This document shows, piece after piece, positions 1 to 10,645 of a stretch of 64,000 nt of DNA. This DNA is from Jannaschia rubra. GTDB lineage: Bacteria; Pseudomonadota; Alphaproteobacteria; Rhodobacterales; Rhodobacteraceae. The notes beneath the pieces are model-generated. The model was not told the origin of the DNA. It worked only from the letters and a program-made list of their open reading frames with translations, and ran no database searches. The translations under genes were made by a program, and so were the position numbers. The stretch's first letter is position 1. Every line of letters starts with the position of its first letter. The DNA lies in assembly GCF_001403735.1 (NCBI RefSeq), contig NZ_CXPG01000011.1:62001-126000 (forward strand). The letters run 5' to 3'.

Positions 1-1038
1 GCCGCGCCGGCCCTGCCGCGCCTGCGGGTGTCGGGCGGGGATGCGGGGACGAAGCCGCTATGCTCGGGCTGCGGGTCCAAGATCGGGGGCGACGCGCTGG
101 CCGCCGCGCTGACGGCGTTGCCGTCCAATGTGCGCGACGACGTGCTGTCGCGGCCGGGCGACGACGCGGCTGTGCTGGCGCAGCCGGGCGGTGGGCGGCA
201 GGTCATCACCACCGACCACCTGCGCGCCTTCACCCCGGATACGGCGCTGATGGTGCGGATCGCGGCCGTCCACGCGCTGGGCGACGTCTGGGCCATGGGC
301 GCGCGGCCGCAGGCGGCGCTGGCCAGCATCATCCTGCCCCGCATGTCCGAAGACCTGCAGGCCCGCACCCTGACCGAGGCGATGGCCGTCGCGGCCGAAG
401 TCATGTCCGCCGCCGGGGCGGAAATCGTCGGCGGCCATTCGACCATGGGGGCCGAGACGACCATCGGCTTCACCGTCACCGGCCTGCACGACGGCACCCC
501 CATCGGCCACGGCGGCGCGCAGCCGGGCGACGCCATCGTCCTGACCCGGCCCATCGGCACTGGCGTCATCCTTGCCGCCGAAATGGCTGGGAAGGCTCGG
601 GGGGCGGACGTCGTGGCGATGCTGAATCGCATGTCCACCCCGCAGGGCGATGCGGCGGCGATCCTGTCGGATGCGCGGGCCATGACCGACGTGACGGGCT
701 TCGGGCTGGCCGGACACCTCAGCGCGATCTGCCGGGCGAGCGGAGTAGGCGCCGACCTGATCCTCGCCGCTGTGCCCGTCTATGCGGGGGCGGAGGATCT
801 GGCTGCCTCGGGCCACGCTTCGACGCTGTTTCCCGCCAATCGCCGCGCAGCGCGGGTGACCGGGGGCGCAGGCGCACGGCTCGACCTGCTGCACGATCCG
901 CAGACGGCGGGGGGCCTGCTCGCCGCCGTGCCCGCAGACCGGGCCGATGCGCTGGTGGCGGAGCTTCGGGCGGCGGGCCACGATGCCGCCCGCATCGGCA
1001 CCTTCACCGACGGCCCGCCCGGCATCGCCTGCGTCTAG
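1..1038 (+). CDS. selD: Selenide, water dikinase (3' part, 5' end outside window)
   Basis: SelD makes selenophosphate from selenide and ATP, the selenium donor for tRNA 2-selenouridine and selenocysteine. The reading frame is open from base 1, so the gene starts upstream; a GTG at 28 is available but sits inside what looks like continuous coding sequence. The catalytic Cys and Lys are visible as SGCGSKI (Cys at window codon 24, Lys at codon 27), followed by the AIRS-type ATP-binding domain with GDDAAV and TTDHL and a C-terminal half ending near codon 345. Rhodobacteraceae often have SelD fused behind an N-terminal FAD/pyridine-nucleotide oxidoreductase domain; the open upstream frame would fit, but that part is not in view. 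It converges on selU, sharing the four bases CTAG for both stop codons. Confidence 0.93.
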   Translation, partial: AAPALPRLRVSGGDAGTKPLCSGCGSKIGGDALAAALTALPSNVRDDVLSRPGDDAAVLAQPGGGRQVITTDHLRAFTPDTALMVRIAAVHALGDVWAMGARPQAALASIILPRMSEDLQARTLTEAMAVAAEVMSAAGAEIVGGHSTMGAETTIGFTVTGLHDGTPIGHGGAQPGDAIVLTRPIGTGVILAAEMAGKARGADVVAMLNRMSTPQGDAAAILSDARAMTDVTGFGLAGHLSAICRASGVGADLILAAVPVYAGAEDLAASGHASTLFPANRRAARVTGGAGARLDLLHDPQTAGGLLAAVPADRADALVAELRAAGHDAARIGTFTDGPPGIACV

Positions 1039-2078
1039 CCCAGCATCGCCATCACCCGTTCCGCCGCGCGGGCCAGGTCGGCGTCGGTCAGGCCGGAAAG
1101 GGCGACCGTGCCCGTGACCTGCCGTGCGGTCCGGGCGGGGCTGGCGTAGCGCGGATCGTAGTGGTCCGCGATCAGCGATGCGGCGAGATCCACGAACCGC
1201 CCCGCACGCGCCATCTCGTGCCAACCTTCGATGCGGTCGCGGGGATGATAGGGGCGCAACCGCTCGATCCGCGCGCGCAGGCGGTCGGCATCGTCGGTCA
1301 GGTCGGGATAGGCCGTCGTCAGGAAGCGGGCACGGGCCGCGACGGGCACCTCCATGCGGATCACGCGCGCCGTGCCCATGGCCGACCAGATCGCGGGCGG
1401 CAGCAGCACCTTTCCGATGGCGTTGCTCTCGGCCTCCAGGAACAGCGGGCGGGCGGGGTCGAGCGTGCCGATGGCCTGCGCAAGCCGCGACTCGAACATC
1501 TTCTGCGAGGGTTGCCCTCCGGCCCAGCCACCGAAGTTCGACCCCCGATGCTCGGCCAGCCCCTCCAGGTCGATGACCTGCGCCCCCAGCCGCGCCAGAT
1601 GCGGCAGAAGCTGCGTCTTGCCCGATCCGGTGCCGCCGTCGATCAGCACCACCCGCGCGCCCAGCGGCCGATGATACAGTCGGTCCACCACCAGCCTGCG
1701 ATAGCTGCGATACCCGCCATCCAGCACTTCGACGCGCCAGCCAATCTGCTCGAGGATCGTGGCGAAAGACCCCGACCGTTGCCCCCCGCGCCAGCAATAG
1801 ACCAGCGGTCGCCAGCCGCCGTCACGATCGGCCAGCGCGCCCTCCAGATGCCCGGCGACGTTTCGCGCGACCATCGCGGCGCCCATCTTGCGGGCGAGGA
1901 ACCTGTCCTGCCGCACATAGACGGTGCCGACTTCGGCGCGTTCCGCATCGCTCAGCGCTGGCAGGTTGATCGCGCCGGGGATGTGGTCCTCGGCGTATTC
2001 GGCGGGGGCGCGGACGTCGATCACGTCGTCGAACGGCAGTCCGTCGGGCGGGGGCAGAGCGGTCAGGGCGTGGCGCAT
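1035..2078 (-). CDS. selU: tRNA 2-selenouridine synthase (rhodanese + P-loop)
   Basis: This enzyme (SelU/MnmH/YbbB) replaces sulfur with selenium in 2-thiouridine at the wobble base of tRNAs, using selenophosphate from SelD next door. The 347-residue product has an N-terminal rhodanese domain (about 10-130) with active Cys95 in YCWRGGQRS, then a P-loop GGTGSGKT at 148-155. Length fits the family. I chose the ATG at 2078 rather than the earlier one at 2114 because a GAGGA ribosome-binding site lies just upstream and the family starts here. The absence of a visible selA/selB and the pairing of selD with selU suggests selenium is used at least for tRNA modification; the wider genome is not visible. 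Confidence 0.95.
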   Translation of the reverse strand: MRHALTALPPPDGLPFDDVIDVRAPAEYAEDHIPGAINLPALSDAERAEVGTVYVRQDRFLARKMGAAMVARNVAGHLEGALADRDGGWRPLVYCWRGGQRSGSFATILEQIGWRVEVLDGGYRSYRRLVVDRLYHRPLGARVVLIDGGTGSGKTQLLPHLARLGAQVIDLEGLAEHRGSNFGGWAGGQPSQKMFESRLAQAIGTLDPARPLFLEAESNAIGKVLLPPAIWSAMGTARVIRMEVPVAARARFLTTAYPDLTDDADRLRARIERLRPYHPRDRIEGWHEMARAGRFVDLAASLIADHYDPRYASPARTARQVTGTVALSGLTDADLARAAERVMAMLG

Positions 2079-2158
2079 GGGTCTTCCTCGGGTCGCGGGC
2101 GAGAGGCGCAGCATCGGGGCCGAAGGTCAACCGATCGGTTCGTCGCGTACGGAGCGCT

Positions 2159-2764
2159 TCAGCGCAGCGTCACCTCCGCCGGGACCGACCCGGACATCAC
2201 GCGGCGCGCATTGGGCAGGTCGTTTTCTTCGGCCCTTGCCCGCGCCGCGTCGGGTGCAAGGCCGTGGTCCAGCCACCGCGCGATCAGCCGGTCGCGCAGC
2301 ACCTCCTCCGGCACCTGAAGCGCGATCGTCATGTCCCACATCGGCGCGAGCGCCCGCCAGGGATCTTCGTCGAGCAACAGGTAGTTCCCCTCGACCACCG
2401 CGATTTCCGCCGTCAGGCACCCGCCGTCCGGCACCACGGCATCGGCGGCCCGGTCGAAGATCGGAAAGGCCACGTCGCCGCCCGCCCGGACCGTGCGGAG
2501 CAGTGCGGCAAGCCCTCCCACATCGAAGGTCGCGGGCGCGCCCTTCCGGTGGCGCAGGCCGCGCGCGTCCAGCACCGCGTTGTCCAGGTGGAAGCCGTCC
2601 ATCGGCACAACCTGCGCCGACCGTCCCGCCGCGCGGATCGCATCGGCCAGTCGCGTGGCCAGCGTGGACTTGCCCGACGCGGGCGGCCCGGCCAATGCCA
2701 CCAGCCGCCGCCCCGGCGGCAGCGCGGCGACCCTACGGGCCAGCGCTTCCATTCTCTCAGTCAT
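2159..2764 (-). CDS. P-loop nucleoside/pantothenate-kinase-like protein
   Basis: A 201-residue kinase of the uridine kinase / pantothenate kinase-like superfamily. The Walker A loop GPPASGKST sits at residues 26-34, a PMDGFHLDN motif typical of the uridine/pantothenate kinase fold follows near 54-62, and a Walker B-like VVEGNYLLL lies near 122-130. Rhodobacteria carry similar proteins as accessory kinases (for example FrcK by the fructose ABC genes) and E. coli YggC belongs to the same group; the substrate cannot be read from sequence. Its start codon overlaps the 3' end of aroQ by 8 bases, so the two are probably co-transcribed and translationally coupled. Confidence 0.8.
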   Translation of the reverse strand: MTERMEALARRVAALPPGRRLVALAGPPASGKSTLATRLADAIRAAGRSAQVVPMDGFHLDNAVLDARGLRHRKGAPATFDVGGLAALLRTVRAGGDVAFPIFDRAADAVVPDGGCLTAEIAVVEGNYLLLDEDPWRALAPMWDMTIALQVPEEVLRDRLIARWLDHGLAPDAARARAEENDLPNARRVMSGSVPAEVTLR

Positions 2765-3182
2765 CTGTGCCGGCGATCCAGCGAAGGGCGGCGCGATAAC
2801 CTTCCGTCCCCAGCCCCGCGATCACCGCCTCGGCGCGGGCGCTGACGAAGGAGTGGTGACGGAACGCCTCGCGCCGGTGGATGTTCGAGATATGCACCTC
2901 CACCACCTTACCCTCGAAGGCGTTGAGCGCGTCGAGAATGGCAACGGAGGTGTGCGAATAGGCACCGGGGTTGATGACGATGGCGTCCACCGTGCCCCGC
3001 GCCTCCTGTATCCAGTCGATCAGCTGGCCTTCGTGGTTCGACTGCCGAAACGTCAGGTTGCCCAGGTCCAGCGCACGGCACGACGCCTCCACATCCGCCA
3101 GCGTCTCGGAGCCGTAGAGATGCGGCTCGCGCTGGCCCAGAAGGTTCAGGTTGGGGCCGTTCAGGATCAGGATGTCGGTCAT
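2757..3182 (-). CDS. aroQ: 3-dehydroquinate dehydratase, type II
   Basis: Catalyses the third step of the shikimate pathway, dehydrating 3-dehydroquinate to 3-dehydroshikimate; cytosolic dodecamer. The 141-residue product is the normal size for type II enzymes. It begins with the family hallmark [13 protein letters not shown] (8-20), has the catalytic Tyr23 (HLYG), the NHEG(Q) segment near 50, INPGAY near 78 and the [10 protein letters not shown] loop near 99. The ATG at 3182 is preceded by GGAGG about 6 bases away; longer in-frame extensions have no family support. It is first in a two-gene unit with the P-loop kinase. Confidence 0.97.
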   Translation of the reverse strand: MTDILILNGPNLNLLGQREPHLYGSETLADVEASCRALDLGNLTFRQSNHEGQLIDWIQEARGTVDAIVINPGAYSHTSVAILDALNAFEGKVVEVHISNIHRREAFRHHSFVSARAEAVIAGLGTEGYRAALRWIAGTDD

Positions 3183-3507
3183 GGCGCCTCCGTTCCCTCG
3201 GCCTAGCGAAGCGGCGCGGCTTTTCCAACCGGCAAGGCATCCGAACTTGCCGTCGCGCATTCTCCTGTGGCCTGATCGACGCGCGGGCTTGATCGGCCAC
3301 CGCAACGCGGCCACGCTCCGCGCCGGAGGCATTCGCTTGACCTAAACCGCGCATATCCCCGCCGCAGCACCCCCCATCGGCGACCGGGTCGCCATGTCGG
3401 TGGCCGTGGCGCCGATGGATGCCGTGGATACCCCGCCAGACCGCACCGCCCGCGACTGAACCGGCCGCGCGTGCGGCCATCTGCGGCCGAACGAGCGAGC
3501 ATCCGAC
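3183..3507. other. Gene-free stretch between aroQ and a decayed oxidoreductase
   Basis: This 325-base interval must hold the aroQ promoter (reading left). Short open frames cross it on both strands but none has a recognisable family, a convincing ribosome-binding site or extension into a neighbour. Given the decay of the adjoining genes, it may include unrecognisable remnants of the same degraded locus. I see no terminator hairpin, riboswitch or repeat here. Confidence 0.5.
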
Positions 3508-5836
3508 ATGATCCCAACGGACAAGTCCTTCCCGGCGAAGGCATGGGTCGTCATCATCGCGGGCGGCGCAGTGGGCGTCTCCTCCCTCTGTCACCTGGCG
3601 CAGCCGATTGCCCCAACTTCGCGGCAAGCTGGGCCATCATGAACATCCAGCGGTATTCCATGGCGCTCTCCGGCGGGCAGGCGGAGGCTGTGGATCATCC
3701 AATCGACTACCACGTCACCGTTGCCATTCGCCTGGCCCAGACGCCCGAGCGCACGCAGGAGTTCGAGCATGTATGCACCATCGGTGCGATGCAGGGCCTG
3801 CGCCCGTCGATGGTTGCGCCCGACGACATCCGCGCGCAAATCCCCTCTGCGAAAGCCCACGACCTGCCTGTCGGTTTCTGAGACCCGAAGGATGGCGACA
3901 TCGACTCCGCGCAGTCGACGCAGGTTTTGGCGAAGGGCGCGCGCGAACTGGGCGCCCGCATCCTGCGCCACACCTCGGCGACCGGCATGACGCGCGACGG
4001 GGGAAGGCTGGGTCGTCCACGCTGATCGGGGCGACATCGCCTGCGACGTCATGGTGAACGCCGCCGGATACTATGCCGCCCGCGTCGCCGAATGGTTCGC
4101 CCCCCACGGCCGGCCGCCCCTGCCCCTGCTCATGGCAGTCATGTCGCACCAGTATCCGCTGGTCGAACCTATCGCGGAGATCGCCGCCCGGACCGCCGAA
4201 CACGGGCAGAAGCTGCCGATGATCCGCGACCCCGACGTGAGCTATCACCTGCGGCAGGAAAAGACGGGCCTGAACCTCGGCCCCTATGAGCGGACCTGCC
4301 CGTCCGAATGGACAGCGGGCGACATGCCGGACGATTTCAGCTTCCATCTCTGGCGCGACGACCTCGACCGGCTGGAGGACTACATCGCCGACGCGATGGA
4401 ACGGATGCCACCGCTTGCAACCGCCGGCGTCATCAACGGCCCCATTCCCCAGACCCCCGACGGCCTGCCCCTGATCGGACCGATGCCGGGGGGGGGGGCC
4501 GGGGGCCTTCGACGCCAACGTCTTCACCTTCGGCATCGCGCAGACCGGCGGCGCGGGCAAGGTGTTGGCCGACTGGATGACAAATGGCGCGATCGAGTGG
4601 GATTGCCGGAACGTGGACCCCTGCCGCGTCGGCGTCTATGGCTCCTACCCCACCAACGCGCGCGTGAAGGCCGGAGAGGTCTACGGCCACGGATACGCGA
4701 TGCATTCCCCGCACGTGTGTTGGCCCGCGGGGGCGGGGCGCCGGTGTCGCCGCTGCATGACCGACTTCTGGAACAGGGCGCCGTCATGGGAAGCTACGGC
4801 GGCGGGGAGCGCGCCACATGGTTCGCGAAACCGGGCGACGATACCGGGTTCGACGCGACGCAGACAGGGGCGCAGAACGGTCCGTGGCACACGTGGGGGG
4901 CCGAAGAAGTGGCTGCCATGCAGACGGCGTGCGGCGTGCTGGACCTGTCCGGGTTCGCACGGTTCGACCTGTCGGGGCCGGACGCTGCGACGTGGCTGGG
5001 GGGCGGATCGCCGGGCGCCTGCCGAGCGTGGGCCGCATGACGCTTGCCTACCTTAAAGGGCCGACGGGCCGGTTCGCCACCGAGATGTCCGTCGCGCGCA
5101 CAGGCCACGACACCTTCATCCTCATCACCGCAGCCGTCGTCCGCTGCTACGACCGCGACTTCTGCTGCGCGACCTGCCCCCCGGCCTGACCCTCGCAGAC
5201 CGGACCGAGGACATTGCCTGCCTTCTTCTCACCGGCCCCATGTTCCGCGACGTCTTGGCAGCCGTTACCGACGTCGACCTGACGCTACCCTGGCTGTCGG
5301 TGCAGGACACGCGTGCCGCCGGGCGCCGGGCGCGACGGAACCGAGTCGGTTTTCCGGAGAGTTCGGCCGGGAAATCCATGTGTTGCGGGACGATCTTCAG
5401 GCGATACATGAAACGATCGACGCCACGCCCTTCGGCATGTGGGCGCTCGATTCCATGCGGATCGAAAAGGGCCATCCCGCTTGGGGCAGCGACCTCTCGC
5501 CCCCCTATACCCTGCGCGAGGTGGGCGCGGAACGGTTCACGTCTGATCCCGGCGCAGCACCCGACCGTGCCCTGACCATTCTGAAACTGGACGACTGCGG
5601 ATATGACCCGCACCCCATGTCGCCCCGTCTCGCTGGGCGGCCGCCTGGTGGACGAGGTGACGTCGACCGCCTTCGGCCACCGCATCGGCAAGCCCGTCGC
5701 CATGGTCATACTGTCCTGCGCGGGCGCGCCGCCCGGCACGGAGGTGGAGGGCGAGGTCTTCGGCCGCCGCATCCCCGCCCGCGTCCACGGCGACGCGCCG
5801 CTCTATGATCCCGCCAACGAAAGGATGCGCGCATGA
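3508..5836 (+). pseudogene. Decayed GcvT-type FAD oxidoreductase (DMGDH/sarcosine dehydrogenase-like), copy 1
   Basis: Pieces of one gene lie in order but in different frames. The N-terminal Rossmann segment (VVIIAGGAVG, from ATG 3508) breaks off after HLAQ; about 30-40 residues are missing before CPNFAASWAI resumes in another frame. At 3879-3881 a TGA replaces the Trp expected in the family's LWDP motif. Further frame changes follow near 4010, at an 11-G tract (4488-4498), near 4730, near 5000-5040 and near 5180-5350. Recognisable family blocks include VNAAGYYA, MSHQYP, INGPIP, GLPLIGPMPG, FTFGIAQ, ATWFAKPGDD and the aminomethyltransferase-type C-terminus ending GHRIGK. Intact relatives (about 800 residues) oxidise N-methylated glycines and pass one carbon to folate. 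With at least five lesions this gene is dead. It abuts copy 2. Confidence 0.9.
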
Positions 5837-7987
5837 CCCTTCCGTTCCGGGCCCGTGCCGTCGTCATCGGCGGCGGCGTCATCGGCTGTTCCGTCGCCTA
5901 CCACCTGACGAAGTTTGGCTGGACCGATGTGGTGCTGCTGGAACGCAAGCGCCTGACCTCGGGCACGACATGGCATGCGGCCGCGCTGATCGCGCAGTTG
6001 CGCGCCTCGACCCGGATGACGCGGCTCGCGAAATACAGCGCCGACCTTTACGCGAGGCTGGGGGAGGAGACGGGCGTCGCCACCGGCCTGCGCCGCGCCG
6101 GATCGATGTCCGTCGCCCTGACCGCGGCGCGGCAGGAGGAGCTGCTGCGCGGCGCTTCCATGGCCCGCGCCTTCGGGGTGGAGGTGGAAGATCTGTCGCC
6201 GGCCGAGGTGGTCGAGAAATACCCCACCATCAACCCCGACGGCGTCGTCTTGGGCGCCTGGCCGCCGGGCGACCGGCAGGGCGATCCGGGAAACATCGCG
6301 CACGCGCTGGCCGAAGGCGCGCGACAGCGGGGGCCGCTATGTGACCGACGACGTCACCATGGGCACCATCGCGGCGGAGAATGTGGTCAACTGCGCGGGC
6401 ATGTGGGCGCATGGCGTGGGGCGGACAGCGGGGGTGAACGGGCCGCTGCACGCTTAAGAACATTTCTACAACGTGACCGAGACCATTCCCGATCTGGCCC
6501 TCCTGCCGGTGCTGCGGGTGCCGGACGAATGCGCCTGTTACAAGAAGGATGCAGGCAAGATCCTGCTCGGCGCGTTCGGGCCGCGGGCCAAGTCCTGGAG
6601 CATGGCCGGCATCCACGAAAGCTTCGTGTTCGATGCGTTCCCCCCCCACTTCGACCGTTTCGAGCCGATCCTGAAGGCCACGATCAACCGCCTGCCCATA
6701 CTGGCCGACGCGGGGATACACACATTCTTTAGCGGCCCCGAAAGCTTTACCCCCGACGACGCCTACAACTCAGGTCCTGCGCCCGAGTTCCCGAACGTCT
6801 GGATCGCGGCCGGGTTCAACTCGGTCGGCATCCAGTCGGCGGGCGGGGCGGGCATAGCGCAGGCGCAGTGGATGGAGGATGGCGAGGCGCCATTCGATCT
6901 GGGCGACATGGATATCGCACGCATCCAGCCGTTCCAGCGCAACCGGCGCTATCTGCGCGAACGCGCGACCGAGACGCTGGGCCTGCTCTATGCGGACCAC
7001 TGGCCGTTCCGGCAGAAGGCCACTGCGCGGGGCGTCCGCCGTTCGCCGTTCCACGCGCAGCTCGACGCGATGGGCGCGGTCTTCTGCGAACTGGCGGGGT
7101 GGGAGCGGGCCAACTGGTTCGCCTTCCCGGGCGAGGCGCGGGAATATTCATGGGACTGGGGGCCGCAGAACCGGTTCGCGAACGCGGCGCACGAGCATGC
7201 GCTGATCCGGGGCGGTGCGGGCTTCTACGACATGTCGTCCTTCGGCAAGCTGCGGATCGAGGGGCGGGATGACGAGGCGTTCCTCAACCGCGTCTAGGGC
7301 GGCGATATGTCCGTGGACGTGGGCCGGATCGTCTATATCCAGATGCTCAATTCCCGCGCCGGCGTCGAGGCGGACGTGACCGTCACCCGCCTCTCCGAGA
7401 CGGCTTGGCTGATGGTCACGCCGGCCGCGATGCGCGTCAAGGACGACGCCTGGCTGCGGCGCCATCTGGGCGACGCGAACGTGGTCATCACTGATGTGAC
7501 GGCGGGCGAAGCGGTGCTGGCAGTCATGGGGCCGAAATCGCGCGAGGTGATGCGCGCAATCAGCCCCGGCGACTTTAGCACCGAGGCCTTCCCCTTCGGC
7601 ACCGCGCGCGAGATAGAGGCGGGGCTGGGCTTTGCCGTCAAGACCGGCACGCCCGCGGATTTCATCGGCCGGGACGCCGTCCTGCGAAAGCGGGAGGAGG
7701 GGCTGACGCGGCGGATGCTGCAGTTCCGCCTGCGCTAGCCGCGTGTGATGTTGTATCATAACGAGCCGATCCTGCGCGACGGCCGCATCGTCGGCCACGT
7801 CGCCTCGGGCGCTCATGGCCACCATCCGGGTGGGGCGATGGGATTGGGCTATGTGCCCTGCGCGGACGAGAGCGTCGCCGATCTGCTCGGGTCGGACTGG
7901 TCGGTCGAAGTCGCAGGACGGAGGGTGGCGGCGGAGGCGTCCTTCGCGCCGATGTACGACCCGAAGGGGGAGCAGTTGAAGACTTGA
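5833..7987 (+). pseudogene. Decayed GcvT-type FAD oxidoreductase, copy 2
   Basis: A second, better preserved member of the same family begins at ATG 5833, overlapping the last codons of copy 1. The FAD-binding fold (VVIGGGVIGCSVAYHL) and the GTTWHAA segment are intact, but a frameshift occurs near 6325-6345 and three in-frame stops follow: TAA at 6455-6457 (where the family has an acidic-His-Phe motif after a Cys), TAG at 7295-7297 and TAG at 7736-7738. Between REIE and AGLGFAV near 7620 roughly 75 family residues are missing in frame, removing the conserved GELGWE folate-domain stretch. The remaining frame to 7987 ends PMYDPKGEQLKT. It is a paralogue, not a duplicate, of copy 1. Loss of both points to abandonment of a methylated-amine or glycine-betaine degradation step. 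Confidence 0.9.
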
Positions 7988-8050
7988 AGGAAGGTAAGTC
8001 CTTCCTGAACAACGTGGTGCATGGCGAAGTTCACGTAACCGTGAAACGAA

Positions 8051-8076
8051 TAAGGGCGGCCCCCGAAGGCCGCCCC
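8051..8076 (-). terminator. Rho-independent terminator of glnBA
   Basis: On the minus strand an 8-bp GC stem (arms 8054-8061 and 8068-8075, 6-base loop) is followed by TTATT, 11 bases after the glnA stop codon. Confidence 0.75.
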
Positions 8077-8086
8077 GTCTTTCCCG

Positions 8087-9493
8087 TCAGCAGGAATAAT
8101 ACATCTGGTATTCGACCGGATGTGGCGTGTGTTCGTAGGCATAGACCTCTTTCCACTTCAGCCGCAGGTAGCCGTCGATCTGGTCGCGGGTGAAGACGTC
8201 GCCGGCCAGAAGGAACTCGTTGTCCTTTTCCAGCTCCTCGAGCGCCTCGCGCAGCGATCCGCAGACGGTGGGGATGGAGGCAAGCTCCTCCGGCGGAAGG
8301 TCGTAGAGGTCCTTGTCGGACGGCTCGCCCGGATGGGTCTTGTTCTTGATCCCCTCTAGGCCGGCCATCATCAGCGCGGCAAAGCACAGATAGGGGTTGG
8401 CTGCCGGATCGGGGAACCGGGCCTCGACGCGCTTGGCCTTGGGGCTTTCGGTCCATGGGATGCGGATGCAGCCGGAGCGGTTGCGCGCGGAATAGGCGCG
8501 CAGGACCGGCGCCTCGAACCCCGGAATCAGCCGCTTGTAGCTGTTGGTCGAGGGGTTGGTGAAGGCGTTGAGCGCCTTGGCATGCTTGAGGATGCCGCCG
8601 ATGAAATACAGCGCCTCCATGGACAGGTCGGCGTATTGGTCGCCCGCGAACAGGGGCTTGCCGTCCTTCCAGATCGACATGTTGACGTGCATCCCCGACC
8701 CGTTGTCGCCCGCGATGGGCTTGGGCATGAAGGTTGCGGACTTGCCGTAGGCGTGGGCCACGTTGTGGATCACGTACTTGTATTTCTGCATGTTGTCGGC
8801 CTGCTCGACCAGCCCGCCGAAGATCATCCCAAGCTCATGCTGGCAGGAGCCGACCTCGTGGTGGTGCTTGTCGACGCGGATGCCCATGCGCTTCATGGTC
8901 GACAGCATTTCGCCGCGCAGGTCCTGGGCGGAATCGGTCGGGTTCACGGGGAAATAGCCGCCCTTGACGCCCGGCCGGTGGCCCATGTTGCCCATCTCGT
9001 ATTCGGTGTCCGAGTTCCAGGCGCCGTCGGCGGCATCGACCTCGAACGAGACCTTGTTCATGGTGTTCGAGAACCGCACGTCGTCGAACAGGAAGAATTC
9101 CGCCTCCGGCCCGAAATAGGACGTATCGCCGATGCCAGACGCCTTGAGGTAGGCCTCGCACTTGGTGGCGGTGCCGCGGGGGTCGCGCTCATAGGGGACG
9201 CCGGTGTCGGGCTCGACCACGTTGCAGTGGATGCAGATCGTTTTTTCGGCATAGAACGGGTCGACGTAGACGCTTTCGGTATCGGGCATCAGCTTCATGT
9301 CGGACTGGTCGATCGACTTCCATCCGGCGATGGACGAGCCGTCGAACATGAAGCCTTCCTCCAGGAATTCCTCGTCGACCAGGTCGGACACCAAGGTGAC
9401 GTGCTGCAACTTGCCCAGCGGGTCGGTGAAGCGGATGTCGACGTAGTCGGCCTCCTCGTCCTTGATCAGTTTGAGGACCTTGTCCGTGCTCAT
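8087..9493 (-). CDS. glnA: Glutamine synthetase, type I
   Basis: Condenses ammonia and glutamate to glutamine with ATP; the main ammonium-assimilating enzyme, a cytosolic dodecamer. The 468-residue product matches GSI-beta enzymes: FDGSSIAGW near 50, the EAEFFLFDD metal-binding stretch near 130, [12 protein letters not shown] near 212, the [11 protein letters not shown]/Glu region near 265, and the adenylylation loop with Tyr397 in KDLYDLPPE. That Tyr implies control by GlnE adenylylation. It follows glnB by 30 bases on the same strand, the classical alphaproteobacterial glnBA operon, and ends in a terminator at 8051-8076. Confidence 0.99.
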   Translation of the reverse strand: MSTDKVLKLIKDEEADYVDIRFTDPLGKLQHVTLVSDLVDEEFLEEGFMFDGSSIAGWKSIDQSDMKLMPDTESVYVDPFYAEKTICIHCNVVEPDTGVPYERDPRGTATKCEAYLKASGIGDTSYFGPEAEFFLFDDVRFSNTMNKVSFEVDAADGAWNSDTEYEMGNMGHRPGVKGGYFPVNPTDSAQDLRGEMLSTMKRMGIRVDKHHHEVGSCQHELGMIFGGLVEQADNMQKYKYVIHNVAHAYGKSATFMPKPIAGDNGSGMHVNMSIWKDGKPLFAGDQYADLSMEALYFIGGILKHAKALNAFTNPSTNSYKRLIPGFEAPVLRAYSARNRSGCIRIPWTESPKAKRVEARFPDPAANPYLCFAALMMAGLEGIKNKTHPGEPSDKDLYDLPPEELASIPTVCGSLREALEELEKDNEFLLAGDVFTRDQIDGYLRLKWKEVYAYEHTPHPVEYQMYYSC

Positions 9494-9523
9494 GGGATGT
9501 TCCTTGGTTGTGCAGGATGGGGT

Positions 9524-9979
<456 letters not shown>

Positions 9980-10018
9980 TCAGGCAACATGCCGCTTTTT
10001 TGTGCAACGGAGAAACCG

Positions 10019-10645
10019 ATGACCCCCGCCCCCCTGACCGCCGACGAGATGCGCGCGCTGGAGCGGGCCGCCATCGGCTCCGGTGCCGTGACCGGATCGG
10101 AGTTGATGGAGCGTGCAGGTCGGGGTGCGGTCGATGCGATACGCGAGCGTTGGCCCGGCCTCGGCCGCGCCACGGTGCTCTGCGGGCCGGGTAACAACGG
10201 GGGCGACGGTTTCGTCATCGCGCGGCTGCTGCGCGACGGCGGTTGCGACGTGACGGTTCACCTGTTCGGCGCGCTCGACAAGCTGCCGCCGGATGCACGC
10301 GCCAACCACGACCGCTGGGCGGCCACCGCGCCGGTCGGACGGATCGGCACGGACGCGGTCACGCCTGAAACCGACCTCTGGGTCGATGCGGTGTTCGGCA
10401 TCGGCCAGACCCGCGCGCTGCCGGAGGAGGTGGTCGCGGTGCTGGCTTCCGCAAGGGATAGCGCCGCGCCTCTGGTCGCCGTCGACGTGCCCTCGGGCCT
10501 CGCGTCGGACACGGGCGAGGTGCTTCAGACGTTCCGCCCCGGGGCCGACCTGACCGTCACGTTCCACGGCCCGAAGCCCGGCCACCTGACCGGCGCGGGG
10601 CCGGAATGCTGCGGCAAGGTGGTCGTCGTGGACATCGGCCTGTGA
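10019..10645 (+). CDS. nnrE: NAD(P)HX epimerase (YjeF N-terminal domain)
   Basis: Epimerises R- and S-forms of hydrated NAD(P)H so that the dehydratase can repair them. The 208-residue product matches the YjeF_N domain: DEMRALE, the GPGNNGGDGFVIARLL nucleotide-binding segment near 60, DAVFGIGQ near 122 and VDVPSGL near 160. In most bacteria this domain is fused to the NnrD kinase-like domain; here the gene ends with TGA whose first bases overlap a GTG start for NnrD, which is shifted by one frame. Either a natural split with coupled translation or a recent frameshift in a fused gene would look like this. Start ATG 10019 has AGAAACCG upstream, a weak ribosome site. Confidence 0.9.
   Translation: MTPAPLTADEMRALERAAIGSGAVTGSELMERAGRGAVDAIRERWPGLGRATVLCGPGNNGGDGFVIARLLRDGGCDVTVHLFGALDKLPPDARANHDRWAATAPVGRIGTDAVTPETDLWVDAVFGIGQTRALPEEVVAVLASARDSAAPLVAVDVPSGLASDTGEVLQTFRPGADLTVTFHGPKPGHLTGAGPECCGKVVVVDIGL

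Noticed and set aside
58-1797. Long antisense frame over selD and selU
   Set aside because: Arg/Gly/Ala-rich shadow of real genes on the other strand; no ribosome site and no family.
2129-2140. 12-bp palindrome AACCGATCGGTT upstream of selU
   Set aside because: Perfect but short, with no second copy and no known regulator; below what I would call support.
4488-4498. Phase-variable on/off switch at the 11-G tract of copy 1
   Set aside because: Slippage there could not restore function: copy 1 has a TGA stop, a missing N-terminal block and other frame breaks elsewhere.
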